Part shown: piece by piece, positions 53,721 to 62,202 of the stretch
Layout of the letters: every line of letters starts with the position of its first letter
Position numbering within the stretch: position 1 is the first letter of the stretch
Assembly: GCA_934167875.1 (NCBI GenBank)
Contig: CAKPMC010000007.1
Location: 1-64,000 of the forward strand
Length of the DNA: 64,000 nt
Origin: an uncultured Bacilli bacterium
GTDB taxonomy: Bacteria > Bacillota_I > Bacilli_A > RF39 > UBA660
Direction: 5' to 3'
Notes under the pieces: generated by a model
What the model was told of the DNA's origin: nothing
The model's database searches: none
What the model saw: only the letters and a program-made list of their open reading frames with translations
Position numbers and translations under genes: made by a program

Positions 53721-53742
53721 AAAAAAAGTCTTTCGACTTTTT
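53721..53742 (-). terminator. Intrinsic terminator after the CotD-like gene
   Basis: AAAAGTC-GAAA-GACTTTT then TTTC on the minus strand, starting at the stop codon. Confidence 0.8.
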
Positions 53743-54076
53743 ATCTAAAATTACAACAAGAACCACATTGAACTTCACTGCATACATTTTCTTCACAGCA
53801 TGAATAAGAAGGTTGATAAGTATGTTTAAATACATGGTGGTTAACTATTTTTGTTCTCATAGGACATACGTGTGGAACTTCATGCACAATAGTACGATTT
53901 ACAACTCTTTCTTGCATAGGTTCAATTATAGGTCTTTGTACTCCACCAGCCATTGGTTGAGCCATATTACCCATTTGATTGTTAGCCATTTCAATATTCA
54001 TATCAACATCAATATTTTCAGCATTAAAAGTGTTGTTTACTTCGTTTTGTCTATCGTAACAACAATTTCTAAACAT
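53741..54076 (-). CDS. cotD: CotD-family spore coat protein
   Basis: 111 residues. Core matches CotD: HEVPHVCPMRTKIVNHHVFKHTYQPSYS; Cys clusters at both ends (RNCCYD; CCEENVCSEVQCGSCC) suit cross-linking. An Asn/Met-rich middle (NNQMGNMAQPMAGG) is unusual. A CATACTATA motif 22 bases before the ATG and a GGAGG site fit mother-cell expression. It is an inner coat protein. Confidence 0.88.
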   Translation of the reverse strand: MFRNCCYDRQNEVNNTFNAENIDVDMNIEMANNQMGNMAQPMAGGVQRPIIEPMQERVVNRTIVHEVPHVCPMRTKIVNHHVFKHTYQPSYSCCEENVCSEVQCGSCCNFR

Positions 54077-54098
54077 GTTTCTTTCCTCCTATCTAATT

Positions 54099-54107
54099 TA
54101 TAGTATG
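54099..54107 (-). promoter_or_regulatory. CATANNNTA element before the CotD-like gene
   Basis: CATACTATA on the minus strand, 22 bases before the ATG, resembling a sigma E/K -10. An ACACT stretch upstream could supply the -35. Confidence 0.45.
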
Positions 54108-54140
54108 AAGAAAAAAAATAGTGTTATAATTGCTTAGCCC

Positions 54141-54180
54141 AAAATAAAAGAAATTAGCTAATTAGCAGTTAATTTCTTTT
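54141..54180 (-). terminator. Intrinsic terminator at the end of the extended 117-residue reading frame
   Basis: AAAAGAAATTA pairs with TAATTTCTTTT across 13 bases on the minus strand, then ATTTT. It overlaps the in-frame TAG at 54158 rather than the TGA at 54269. Confidence 0.7.
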
Positions 54181-54268
54181 GAATTGGAGTATTATCACTA
54201 AAAACTTGATTATATTTTTTTTCTAAATCACTAACGATTTCTATGTCATTTTCTATTTGCTTCTTTTT
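54158..54268 (-). pseudogene. In-frame 36-codon extension beyond a UGA stop
   Basis: After the TGA at 54269-54271 the same frame runs for 36 codons with normal-looking residues (IENDIEIVSDLEKKYNQVFS, then NTPIQKKLTAN) to a TAG inside a terminator stem. Other genes here also end inside their terminator, so TAG looks like the ancestral end of a 154-residue protein. Nonsense mutation, UGA readthrough or assembly error are possible. The evidence does not settle which. Confidence 0.5.
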
Positions 54269-54622
54269 TCATTTTATAAAAGCACTAGAGAAAAAGCCAT
54301 TATTAACATTATCCCATAAAACCTCAGAAGACTTTGTATCAAGTATAGCCAGAACACAACTAACAAAGTAATTAATATTATTAATATTTGTTGGAATAAT
54401 ATAATGATTTTGTGTTTCATAATAATAATTACTATCTAGTTCATAAGAATCATTAAAAAAAATAGGCTGAATTTCTTGTTCTCGTAAGCATTTTTCAAAT
54501 TCAACCGCAATAAATCCAATTTCTTCTTTAGTTATAGCAACAGGTAAATTTAAACTATTTACTTTAACATACATATAAGCAGCTAAAATTTGATTAATAT
54601 TATAATTAAAAATCTTTTTCAT
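54269..54622 (-). CDS. Unknown protein, possibly truncated by a UGA
   Basis: 117 residues before a TGA stop. Helical N-terminal (NINQILAAYMYVKVNSLNLPVAITKEEIGFIAVEFEKCLREQ) and a C-terminal CVLAILDTKSSEVLWDNVNNGFFS. No membrane segment or recognised family. The frame continues in coding style for 36 codons after the stop (see 54158-54268), so the present stop may be secondary. Separated from ffh by 14 bases, so it could be read from the ffh transcript. Confidence 0.6.
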   Translation of the reverse strand: MKKIFNYNINQILAAYMYVKVNSLNLPVAITKEEIGFIAVEFEKCLREQEIQPIFFNDSYELDSNYYYETQNHYIIPTNINNINYFVSCVLAILDTKSSEVLWDNVNNGFFSSAFIK

Positions 54623-54636
54623 TAAGTATTCACGCT

Positions 54637-55944
54637 CTAAAATGGCATTTTAAAATTACCACTAGTCATTTGTTTCATCATCTTTTTCATTTCTTCAAAC
54701 TGCATTAAAAGTTTGTTAACTTCTTGTACTGAAAGTCCACATCCCTTAGCTATTCTAGTTTTACGACTAGCTTTTATAATATCAGGATTTCTTCTTTCTT
54801 TCGGAGTCATTGAAAGAATGATAGCTTCAACATGTGCCATTTGCTTAGGATCAATATTAATATTATTAAGACCCATTTTCTTAGCTCCTGGTAAAAGTTT
54901 TATTAAGTTTTCAAGTGGTCCTAACTTCTTAATTTGTTTCATCTGCTTTAAAAAGTCTTCCAAATCAAATTTACCAGACTGCATCTTTTTAGCAGTATCC
55001 ATTGCTTCTTTCTCATCTATAGCTTCTGTTGCTTTCTCTACAAGTGAAATAATATCACCCATACCAAGAATTCTTCCAGCCATTCTTTCTGGATCAAAAT
55101 TTTCTAATCCATCTAATTTTTCACTAACACCAATAAACTTAATAGGTACATTTGTTAAATGTCTAACAGATAAAGCAACTCCACCCCTAGTATCACCATC
55201 TAATTTAGTTAAGATTACTCCTGTTAAACTTAGTGCTTCATTAAAACCATTAATAACATTAATAGCATCTTGACCCATCATAGAATCAATAACTAATAAT
55301 ACTTCTTGTGGTTTAATTTCACTTTGAATGTTTTTAAGTTCATCCATCAATTCTTCATCTATATGAAGTCTACCAGCTGTATCTATTAAAACATAATCAT
55401 AACCATTTTCTTTAGCGTAACTAATTGCATTCTTACTTATTTCAACTGGATCTTTTTTACCTTCTTCATATACTTCAATTCCAAGTTGCTTACCAAGTTG
55501 CTTTAATTGATCTATTGCAGCTGGACGATAAACATCACAAGCTACAAGTAATGGTTTCTTACTATGTTTTTTTCTTAAGAAGTTAGCAAGTTTCCCAATC
55601 GTAGTTGTTTTACCTGAACCTTGTAAACCAACTAACATTAAAGTGGCAGGATTACCAACCATATTAAGTGGTGCACTTTCTCCACCTAATAATTCAGTTA
55701 ATTCATCTTTAACTATCTTAACAAATAAATCTCCAGGCTTAATACTTTTTTGTACTTCTTCGCCAAGTGCTTTTTCCTTAACTGTATTAGTAAACTCTTT
55801 AACTACTTGATAGTTAACATCAGCTTCAAGTAAAGCTAAACGAATTTCCCTCATCATATCAGAAATATTATCTTCTGTGATTTTTCCATAACCTTTAATC
55901 TTATGAAGAGCATTTTGAAGTCTATCTCCAAGTGATTCAAACAT
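54637..55944 (-). CDS. ffh: Signal recognition particle protein Ffh
   Basis: 435 residues. N, G and M domains: GLQGSGKTTTIGKLANFL (P-loop), DVYRPAAIDQLK, DTAGRLHIDEEL, TKLDGDTRGG, and the Met-rich M domain ending MKKMMKQMTSGNFKMPF. With 4.5S RNA it delivers nascent membrane proteins to FtsY. Separated from ylxM/ftsY by an inserted HerA-like gene. Confidence 0.97.
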   Translation of the reverse strand: MFESLGDRLQNALHKIKGYGKITEDNISDMMREIRLALLEADVNYQVVKEFTNTVKEKALGEEVQKSIKPGDLFVKIVKDELTELLGGESAPLNMVGNPATLMLVGLQGSGKTTTIGKLANFLRKKHSKKPLLVACDVYRPAAIDQLKQLGKQLGIEVYEEGKKDPVEISKNAISYAKENGYDYVLIDTAGRLHIDEELMDELKNIQSEIKPQEVLLVIDSMMGQDAINVINGFNEALSLTGVILTKLDGDTRGGVALSVRHLTNVPIKFIGVSEKLDGLENFDPERMAGRILGMGDIISLVEKATEAIDEKEAMDTAKKMQSGKFDLEDFLKQMKQIKKLGPLENLIKLLPGAKKMGLNNINIDPKQMAHVEAIILSMTPKERRNPDIIKASRKTRIAKGCGLSVQEVNKLLMQFEEMKKMMKQMTSGNFKMPF

Positions 55945-56007
55945 ATTATCCCTCCTTATAACACTTACTATTATACAAAAAAAAGCTAATTATTACTAGC
56001 TTTTTTA

Positions 56008-57756
56008 TTAATTAGTCCATTTACTAACAACATCACAACTACTACTTTGAGGAACTGGATTAGGCATTTCAAGTCTAGCTATTAATGGTATTTTAAAACC
56101 TGTACCAAATACTAAGCAATTACCAACTTGAAGTGATTTTTGCTTTTCAATAGTATCCTCCGTAATATTAGGAATCATTTTAGTAATATATTCAATATCT
56201 CTAGGATGACTCATTTTAAAAATAATAAAGTTAGAACACTGTGAAATAACAGTTTCTGATAAATCAACAGGTCTTTGACTAATTAAAGCCATTATTACTC
56301 CGTACTTTCTTCCTTCCTTAGCTACTATATCAAATATATTATAACCAAATAAGAAATCATCAGTATCCTTTTGTACATAACGATGTGCTTCTTCTAACAA
56401 AATATTAAATGGTACGCTACCTCTTTCCATCTTCTTAGAAAGTTCAAAAAGAAGTCTAGTGAAAATTTTAACTATACTTTTAGCAAAGCCATCATCAACA
56501 TCTTCTAAATTAAAATTAATTATTTGATATTTCTTACCATCTTTAATAATTAAATTACTTATAAATTGATCAAGTCTAGCGAATTCTTTAACATCAAAAA
56601 ACTTACTATTTGGTCCTATAACTAATTCATGAAGTTTAACTTTAAGCGTAATAGCATCAGCATAAACATTTTGATTACGTAACCAACCTTCACTTATCAA
56701 AGCAAAATTTAAAGCTTTTTCTAAATCAGATAAAGTAAAGTAATGAGTTTTTTCTGGTTCATATTGATTTAACTCAGGTTTAATAAATTTATTTACATAT
56801 TCTGTAAGTAAAACTCTTTCTGAAAAATTATCAGAATTATCAATCAAAAAACATTCTTGAAGTTTTCTAGTATATCCAATACCTTGTACAACAGAATTTA
56901 AATTAAATTCATTAGTAGGACATGTATTTAAAATAGAAAATATTTCATCTCTTTTACTAGCAGAACCTTGATTTGAATATAAAATAGTCATAATTGCATT
57001 AGCTATTAAATGATTTTGATAGTTAACTGCAGCTTGATCAGATTGAGAAAAGATCTTTACAAGTTTTAAAGTTTTTTCAAGAATTGATAGCTGTGTATGA
57101 GTAGTACATGATAATAGTAAAGCTAAATCTTCAACATTTAAAAGCCAAAGTGGTACTTTTAACATTTCTTTCTCATAAGGACTATTACTATTAGTAGTTA
57201 TGAATCTATAATGATAATTAGGATTTATTTCATTTATTTTAGAAAAAGCTGAATAATATTCACCTGATGAATCAAATATAAAGAAATTAGACCTATAAGG
57301 AACATAGTTAGGATTAGAAAAAATATTTTGAATAATTCTAGCAATACCACAACTTTTACCACTACCGGTATTACCAAATATACATATATGTTTACTAAAT
57401 AGTTCATTCATATTTACATATATATTTTTAGAATTATAAAATGGACTAGTACCAAGTAATAAATTACCAGTCTTTTCTTCTCCAACTATATAAGATAATT
57501 CATTTTCTGTTAAAGAACGTACTTTACTATTTAAACTAGGTTTTCTTAATATACCACCAATAAACCTATCGCCAACTAATTCACCCAACATTTTAGCTTT
57601 AACACGATCAGGATTCATATCTTTTATTTCAGCTAAAATACACTTATTTTCATCCTCTAAAACAATGGGCATATTCATAATATCACTTAAAGTTATATTA
57701 GCTTTAAGACTTATTTCTACATCAGTATCACCAATATATAAAACTCTATCAAACAT
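56008..57756 (-). CDS. HerA-type DNA-translocating ATPase
   Basis: 582 residues. HAS-barrel-like N-terminal domain (residues ~1-95), then Walker A GNTGSGKS (128-135), Walker B region NILLEEAHRYV and a C-terminal arginine-finger stretch (SQRPVDLSETVISQCSNFIIFKM). HerA forms a hexamer that pumps DNA and typically works with NurA; no NurA is adjacent. It lies between ylxM and ffh, 18 bases from ylxM, splitting the usual SRP operon. Its partner may be elsewhere; a defence role (as in HerA-SIR2 systems) is possible but not indicated. Confidence 0.88.
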   Translation of the reverse strand: MFDRVLYIGDTDVEISLKANITLSDIMNMPIVLEDENKCILAEIKDMNPDRVKAKMLGELVGDRFIGGILRKPSLNSKVRSLTENELSYIVGEEKTGNLLLGTSPFYNSKNIYVNMNELFSKHICIFGNTGSGKSCGIARIIQNIFSNPNYVPYRSNFFIFDSSGEYYSAFSKINEINPNYHYRFITTNSNSPYEKEMLKVPLWLLNVEDLALLLSCTTHTQLSILEKTLKLVKIFSQSDQAAVNYQNHLIANAIMTILYSNQGSASKRDEIFSILNTCPTNEFNLNSVVQGIGYTRKLQECFLIDNSDNFSERVLLTEYVNKFIKPELNQYEPEKTHYFTLSDLEKALNFALISEGWLRNQNVYADAITLKVKLHELVIGPNSKFFDVKEFARLDQFISNLIIKDGKKYQIINFNLEDVDDGFAKSIVKIFTRLLFELSKKMERGSVPFNILLEEAHRYVQKDTDDFLFGYNIFDIVAKEGRKYGVIMALISQRPVDLSETVISQCSNFIIFKMSHPRDIEYITKMIPNITEDTIEKQKSLQVGNCLVFGTGFKIPLIARLEMPNPVPQSSSCDVVSKWTN

Positions 57757-57774
57757 AACTACCCCTCCAACAAA

Positions 57775-58065
57775 TTAAATTAATTCTTCTATTCTTTTTT
57801 TTACATCAGGATCTATATTATTAATTATTTTTCTTATTTCAACACTTTTCTTATACAATCCAAGTACTTCTTCATAAAATTCTAATTTTTCTTCAACTAT
57901 TTTAATTTGACCATGAACTGCATTTCTACTAACATTATTATTTTCAGCTATTTCAGCAAGAGATAAATCTTTAAAACAATAATCTTCATAATACTCACGT
58001 TGTTTATCAGTAAAAAGCATAGAATAATAATCATATAGGTTATTAAAATATATTTTCTTATTCAT
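57775..58065 (-). CDS. ylxM: YlxM, sigma-70 region 4-like SRP-associated protein
   Basis: 96 residues from the ATG at 58065 (GGGTGA upstream); in-frame GTG is 9 bases earlier. Helix-turn-helix LYSMLFTDKQREYYEDYCFKD and LAEIAENNNVSRNAVHGQIK match YlxM/UPF0122, a protein linked to SRP biogenesis in Gram-positives. Overlaps the end of ftsY by 8 bases. Confidence 0.93.
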   Translation of the reverse strand: MNKKIYFNNLYDYYSMLFTDKQREYYEDYCFKDLSLAEIAENNNVSRNAVHGQIKIVEEKLEFYEEVLGLYKKSVEIRKIINNIDPDVKKRIEELI

Positions 58066-59110
58066 TTTCTTCACCCATCATATCTTTAAATAATCCATAA
58101 ATATAGTTTTCAATATCAAATGGTTGTAAATCTTCTTTTGCTTCACCTAAACCAATATATTTAACCGGAATATTTACTTCTTCTTTTATTGCTAATACAA
58201 TTCCACCTTTAGCTGTACCATCTAATTTAGTTAAAACTATACCAGTAATATTGGTAATTTCTTTAAAACTTTTAGCTTGACTTATACCATTTTGTCCAGT
58301 AGTAGCATCAATTACTAATAAGGTTTCATGTGGCGCATCTGGAATTTCTCTTCCAATAATACGATTAATTTTTTCAAGTTCATGCATCAAATTAACTTTA
58401 TTTTGAAGTCTACCAGCAGTATCTATTAATACAACATCATAATTTTCTTCTTTAGCTTTTTGTAATCCATCAAATACAACACTAGCGCTATCTGCACCTT
58501 CTTCTTTTCCTACAAATCCTACTTCTACCCTATTACTCCATTCTTCTAATTGTTTAGTAGCACCAGCTCTAAATGTATCTCCAGCTACTAATAATACTTT
58601 TTTACCTTCATTTTTCATCTTCCAAGCAAGTTTACCAATAGTTGTTGTTTTACCAACACCATTAACACCAACAAATAAAATAACTGTAGGTCCATTAGTA
58701 TTATAATGAATCTTACTTTCTAGTATTTCATCATTTACATATATAATAAATAACTCATCAACAATAATTTCTTTTAGTAAATTGGTATCTTCTATTTTCT
58801 CTTTACGAACACGATCTCTTAATCTATCCATAAACTCCATAACTGTATTAACACCAATATCAGCCATAATTAAAATTTCTTCTAGTTCATCAAAGTACTC
58901 ATCTGTTACTTTATTATATCTAGATGTTAAAGCCATCAAATTAGATACAAAGCCTTTTCTACTTTTAGATAATCCCTTTTCGTAAACCTTGGTTTTTTCT
59001 TTATTGATAGAAGTATCTATATTTTTATCATTTATTTTTTTATCTTCAATATTTGTATCTGTATTAGTATTATTACTAAACATATTTTTTATCTTATTAA
59101 ATAGTCCCAT
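58058..59110 (-). CDS. ftsY: Signal recognition particle receptor FtsY
   Basis: 350 residues. NG domain with VGVNGVGKTTTIGKLAWKM (P-loop), AGDTFRAGATKQLEEW, DTAGRLQNKVNLM, TKLDGTAKGG and GLGEAKEDLQPFD. The N-terminal A domain is shorter and Asn/Asp/Lys-rich (DTNIEDKKINDKNIDTS). It docks SRP at the membrane. First gene of ftsY-ylxM-HerA-ffh. Confidence 0.97.
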   Translation of the reverse strand: MGLFNKIKNMFSNNTNTDTNIEDKKINDKNIDTSINKEKTKVYEKGLSKSRKGFVSNLMALTSRYNKVTDEYFDELEEILIMADIGVNTVMEFMDRLRDRVRKEKIEDTNLLKEIIVDELFIIYVNDEILESKIHYNTNGPTVILFVGVNGVGKTTTIGKLAWKMKNEGKKVLLVAGDTFRAGATKQLEEWSNRVEVGFVGKEEGADSASVVFDGLQKAKEENYDVVLIDTAGRLQNKVNLMHELEKINRIIGREIPDAPHETLLVIDATTGQNGISQAKSFKEITNITGIVLTKLDGTAKGGIVLAIKEEVNIPVKYIGLGEAKEDLQPFDIENYIYGLFKDMMGEENE

Positions 59111-59175
59111 ATATCCTCCTGTACCATGATAATTATATCAAAAAAAAAAAGACTATTCTAGTCTTTAAAATATTT

Positions 59176-59391
59176 TTATAGCATGTTTATTCTACTTTGT
59201 TTAGTATCACTTACTAATTCATTAAGGGAAGTATTATATTCACCATATGAATTAGATTTTAAATAAGATTCAAATGTTTCTGAATCAATAAAAGTTAAAT
59301 TAATATTATCACATTCACTACATGTACTAGTTACTCCATTTCCATTTATCAGGTCAATATCTAAATCAGTATCTGGTATACAAAAATCCAT
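59176..59391 (-). CDS. Small unknown acidic protein
   Basis: 71 residues, acidic (MDFCIPDTDLDIDLINGNG), with three Cys in CSECDN context; no membrane helix. Divergent from RNase J (180 bases away). Start ATG has AAGGAAGG upstream. Coding likely from the good ribosome site and codon pattern, function unknown. Confidence 0.5.
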   Translation of the reverse strand: MDFCIPDTDLDIDLINGNGVTSTCSECDNINLTFIDSETFESYLKSNSYGEYNTSLNELVSDTKQSRINML

Positions 59392-59491
59392 ATCATTACC
59401 TTCCTTATAATATTATATTCATAATTTAATTATACATGATTTATTATAAAAATCAACTTTACATAGAAGCAAAGTGTCAAGTAAAAAAAGA

Positions 59492-59520
59492 TGGACAAAT
59501 TTAAAAAATAATAGTATAAT
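59492..59520 (+). promoter_or_regulatory. Sigma-A promoter of the RNase J gene
   Basis: TGGACA and TATAAT separated by exactly 17 bases, about 52 bases before the ATG. AAAGGAG lies 12 bases before the start. Confidence 0.75.
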
Positions 59521-59572
59521 CATATCGATTAGTTCTTATAGCTTGAACTTAAGAAAGGAGAAAAATTTATAA

Positions 59573-61246
59573 ATGAAATCAAACACTGAAACAAAAATTA
59601 TTGTTTTAGGTGGTTTAGGTGAAGTCGGAAAAAACATGTATTGTTTAATGCATGAAGATGAAATTGTTATTATTGATGCGGGAATACGTTTTCCAGAAGG
59701 AGAACTATTTGGTATAGACTATGTCTTACCTGATTATACTTTTTTAAAACAAAATGAAGAAAAAATTAAATGTTTAATTATAACTCACGGTCACGAAGAT
59801 CATATTGGAGCAATTCCTTTTATGTTACAAACTGTTAACATACCAGCTATTTATGCCCCAAAACAGGCTAAAGAATTAATAGCCATTAAATTACAGGACC
59901 GTAATATTCGTTATGATAATCTTTATGCTTATACGGATAAAGATATTCTTAAATTTAAACATTTTGAAATTGAATTTTTTAGAACAACCCATTCAATACC
60001 CGACTCACATGGAATTTACCTAAAAACACCTAATGGTAGTGTTGTAACTACTGGTGACTTTAAATTTGATCTAACACCAATTGGACCTATGGCTGACCTA
60101 CATAAAATGGCTGAACTAGGAAAACGTGGTGTAGATTTATTAATTAGTGATTCAACTAATGCCTTAAATGAAGGAATGTCAATTAGTGAATCTAAAGTAG
60201 ATGGTGCTTTAACTGATATTTTTGACACCTATACATCAAATAGAATTATTATTGCTACATTTGCTTCTAATATTTACAGACTTAAACATATTGTAGAAAC
60301 TTGTTTTAAACATAACAGAAAAATCTGTGTCTTTGGTAGAAGTATGGACAATAATATTAAAATATCTATTGAGGGTGGCTATATAGATCATAAAGAAATA
60401 ATAATTACTCCAGAAGAAGCTAAAAATCTAAAGCCTAGTGAAGTATGTTTCTTATGTACTGGTAGCCAAGGTGAACCACTAGCAGCTTTATCTAGAATGG
60501 CAGATGGAACATTTAGACAAATATCACTAAGACCAGATGATGTTGTAATATTCTCATCTAGTCCTATTCCAGGAAATGCTACAAGTATTGCTAGAACTAT
60601 TAACAAACTATACTTAAAAGGTATAAAAGTATTTACTAATACATCATTAAGTGAATTACACACATCAGGTCATGCTAACCAAGAAGAATTAAAATTAATG
60701 ATAAGACTTATTAATCCTAAATACTTAATGCCATTCCACGGCGATTATAGAATGTTAAAAAGACATGCTAATTTAGGAGTAGAATGTGGTATTCCTAAAG
60801 AAAATACTTTTATATTACAGAATGGCGATATTCTAAATATGAAAGATCATGTAATTACTAAAGCAAAAGAAAAAGTATCTGGTGAAGATATTTATGTAGA
60901 TGGTAATCGTATAGGTGAAGTTGGTAGTGTAGTATTAAGAGATAGAAAAATTATGGCTAATGATGGTATATTAGTAGTAATAGCCAACATAAATATGGAA
61001 AAAAGAAATCTATTAATTAAGCCAAACATAACTACTCGTGGTTTTATATTAGTAAATGAAAATGAAGAATTAATTAAACAAATAGAAGAAACAGCCTATA
61101 ATATTATCAAAGATAGATTAGATAATAGTAAAGATGGAATATCAGAAATAAAAAGTAAAATAATTAGTGATCTAATTCCTTTTATTGAAAATAAAACAGG
61201 ACGTAGACCAATAATATTACCAGTAATTATTGACATAAAAAAATAA
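59573..61246 (+). CDS. rnj: Ribonuclease J
   Basis: 557 residues. Metallo-beta-lactamase/beta-CASP fold: THGHEDHIGAIPFM (zinc site), SDSTNALNEGMS, TGSQGEPLAAL, SGHANQEELKLMIRLINPKYLMPFHGDYRML. It is a dual 5'-exo/endoribonuclease of the RNA degradosome in Firmicutes and complements RNase Y. Only one RNase J is seen in the window. Terminator follows the stop immediately. Confidence 0.95.
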   Translation: MKSNTETKIIVLGGLGEVGKNMYCLMHEDEIVIIDAGIRFPEGELFGIDYVLPDYTFLKQNEEKIKCLIITHGHEDHIGAIPFMLQTVNIPAIYAPKQAKELIAIKLQDRNIRYDNLYAYTDKDILKFKHFEIEFFRTTHSIPDSHGIYLKTPNGSVVTTGDFKFDLTPIGPMADLHKMAELGKRGVDLLISDSTNALNEGMSISESKVDGALTDIFDTYTSNRIIIATFASNIYRLKHIVETCFKHNRKICVFGRSMDNNIKISIEGGYIDHKEIIITPEEAKNLKPSEVCFLCTGSQGEPLAALSRMADGTFRQISLRPDDVVIFSSSPIPGNATSIARTINKLYLKGIKVFTNTSLSELHTSGHANQEELKLMIRLINPKYLMPFHGDYRMLKRHANLGVECGIPKENTFILQNGDILNMKDHVITKAKEKVSGEDIYVDGNRIGEVGSVVLRDRKIMANDGILVVIANINMEKRNLLIKPNITTRGFILVNENEELIKQIEETAYNIIKDRLDNSKDGISEIKSKIISDLIPFIENKTGRRPIILPVIIDIKK

Positions 61247-61272
61247 TTCACAGATTTGTGAATTATTTTTTT
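61242..61272. terminator. Bidirectional terminator after the RNase J gene
   Basis: AATAATTCACA pairs with TGTGAATTATT, then T8 on plus. The RNase J stop TAA is in the first arm; the minus strand serves the convergent gene ending at 61272. Confidence 0.85.
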
Positions 61273-62135
61273 TATTCAATTTTAGTTTCAACCTCGCGTG
61301 TAGAAGTAGCCGTAACTTTTTCTTGAGTCCACTCACTCCATTCACTCCAAACAGTTCTTTTACAAGTCTTATAACAAGTTTGGCAACATTTATCCGGTTC
61401 ATTAAAAGTATAACCACTAGGACAAGTAAGTGTTAATTTAGCAGATTCAGACTTAACACAATTACACATGTAAGCATCACATTGATAATTCTCATAAGTA
61501 GCTGTACGATAACGATAATAAGTTTTACCTTTAATATCCATTACTATTATCTTTCTTTGTTTTTCAGTATAATTTCCTACTTTATCAAAAACAGTATAAG
61601 TAACTATATATTCACCAGCAACTGATGTATCAATATTATCAGGAACTACTACGTAATTACTATTAATTCCTGAACCACTACCATCAGTAACAGTAACTCC
61701 ATTACGAAGTGAAAATCTACTACCTAACTGTACTGTAGTTGTTCCTTCAAAAGTAATAATAGGAGCATCTTTATCAATATTTTGAATAGATACAGGTGTC
61801 ATTTTACTAGTTCTTCCATTAATGTCTTTAACCACTATATAAAATTCACCATTACTAGGAACCTCATAAACATTAGAATCTTGATAATTTTTACCACCAT
61901 CAAATGAATAATAACTGATATTACCACCTTCAGCATCAACCGTAATAATAACATTACTACTAGTCCATTCAGTAGTAGATAATGTATATTTAGGATATTT
62001 AACTAAAGGTTGATTTTTAATACTTACAACAAGTAAATAACTAAATAATAGAATCATAATAACACTAAATATAATAATACCAATAAGAATTAATTTTTCT
62101 TTTTTGTGATTCTTCTTAGCAAAACCTTGATTCAT
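61272..62135 (-). CDS. Membrane-anchored Ig-like/Cys-rich surface protein
   Basis: 287 residues. Basic N-terminus, membrane helix (residues ~16-38), then an Ig/DUF5011-type region (RFSLRNGVTVTDGSGSGIN, VAGEYIVTYTVFDKVGNYT), and a Cys-rich C-terminal knot (CDAYMCNC, CPSGYTFNEPDKCCQTCYKTCKRT) ending in a WSEWSEWTQEK run resembling a thrombospondin-1 repeat. Extracellular by topology. It has kinship in style to the 633-residue surface protein at 48690. Function unknown. Confidence 0.75.
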   Translation of the reverse strand: MNQGFAKKNHKKEKLILIGIIIFSVIMILLFSYLLVVSIKNQPLVKYPKYTLSTTEWTSSNVIITVDAEGGNISYYSFDGGKNYQDSNVYEVPSNGEFYIVVKDINGRTSKMTPVSIQNIDKDAPIITFEGTTTVQLGSRFSLRNGVTVTDGSGSGINSNYVVVPDNIDTSVAGEYIVTYTVFDKVGNYTEKQRKIIVMDIKGKTYYRYRTATYENYQCDAYMCNCVKSESAKLTLTCPSGYTFNEPDKCCQTCYKTCKRTVWSEWSEWTQEKVTATSTREVETKIE

Positions 62136-62202
62136 AATAGCACCCTCTTATTCTAGTAAAAATATAACATAAATTAATAAATTTGTATAGAAAAAGAAGC
62201 AA

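Noticed and set aside
54158..54271. TGA recoded to Trp (genetic code 4)
   Set aside because: Trp is encoded by TGG throughout, and other genes end cleanly at TGA, for example the collagen-like gene at 17929 and the 89-residue gene at 8752. A single readthrough candidate does not support recoding.
54637..59110. 4.5S/SRP RNA near ffh/ftsY
   Set aside because: No typical SRP RNA core was found in the spacers here.
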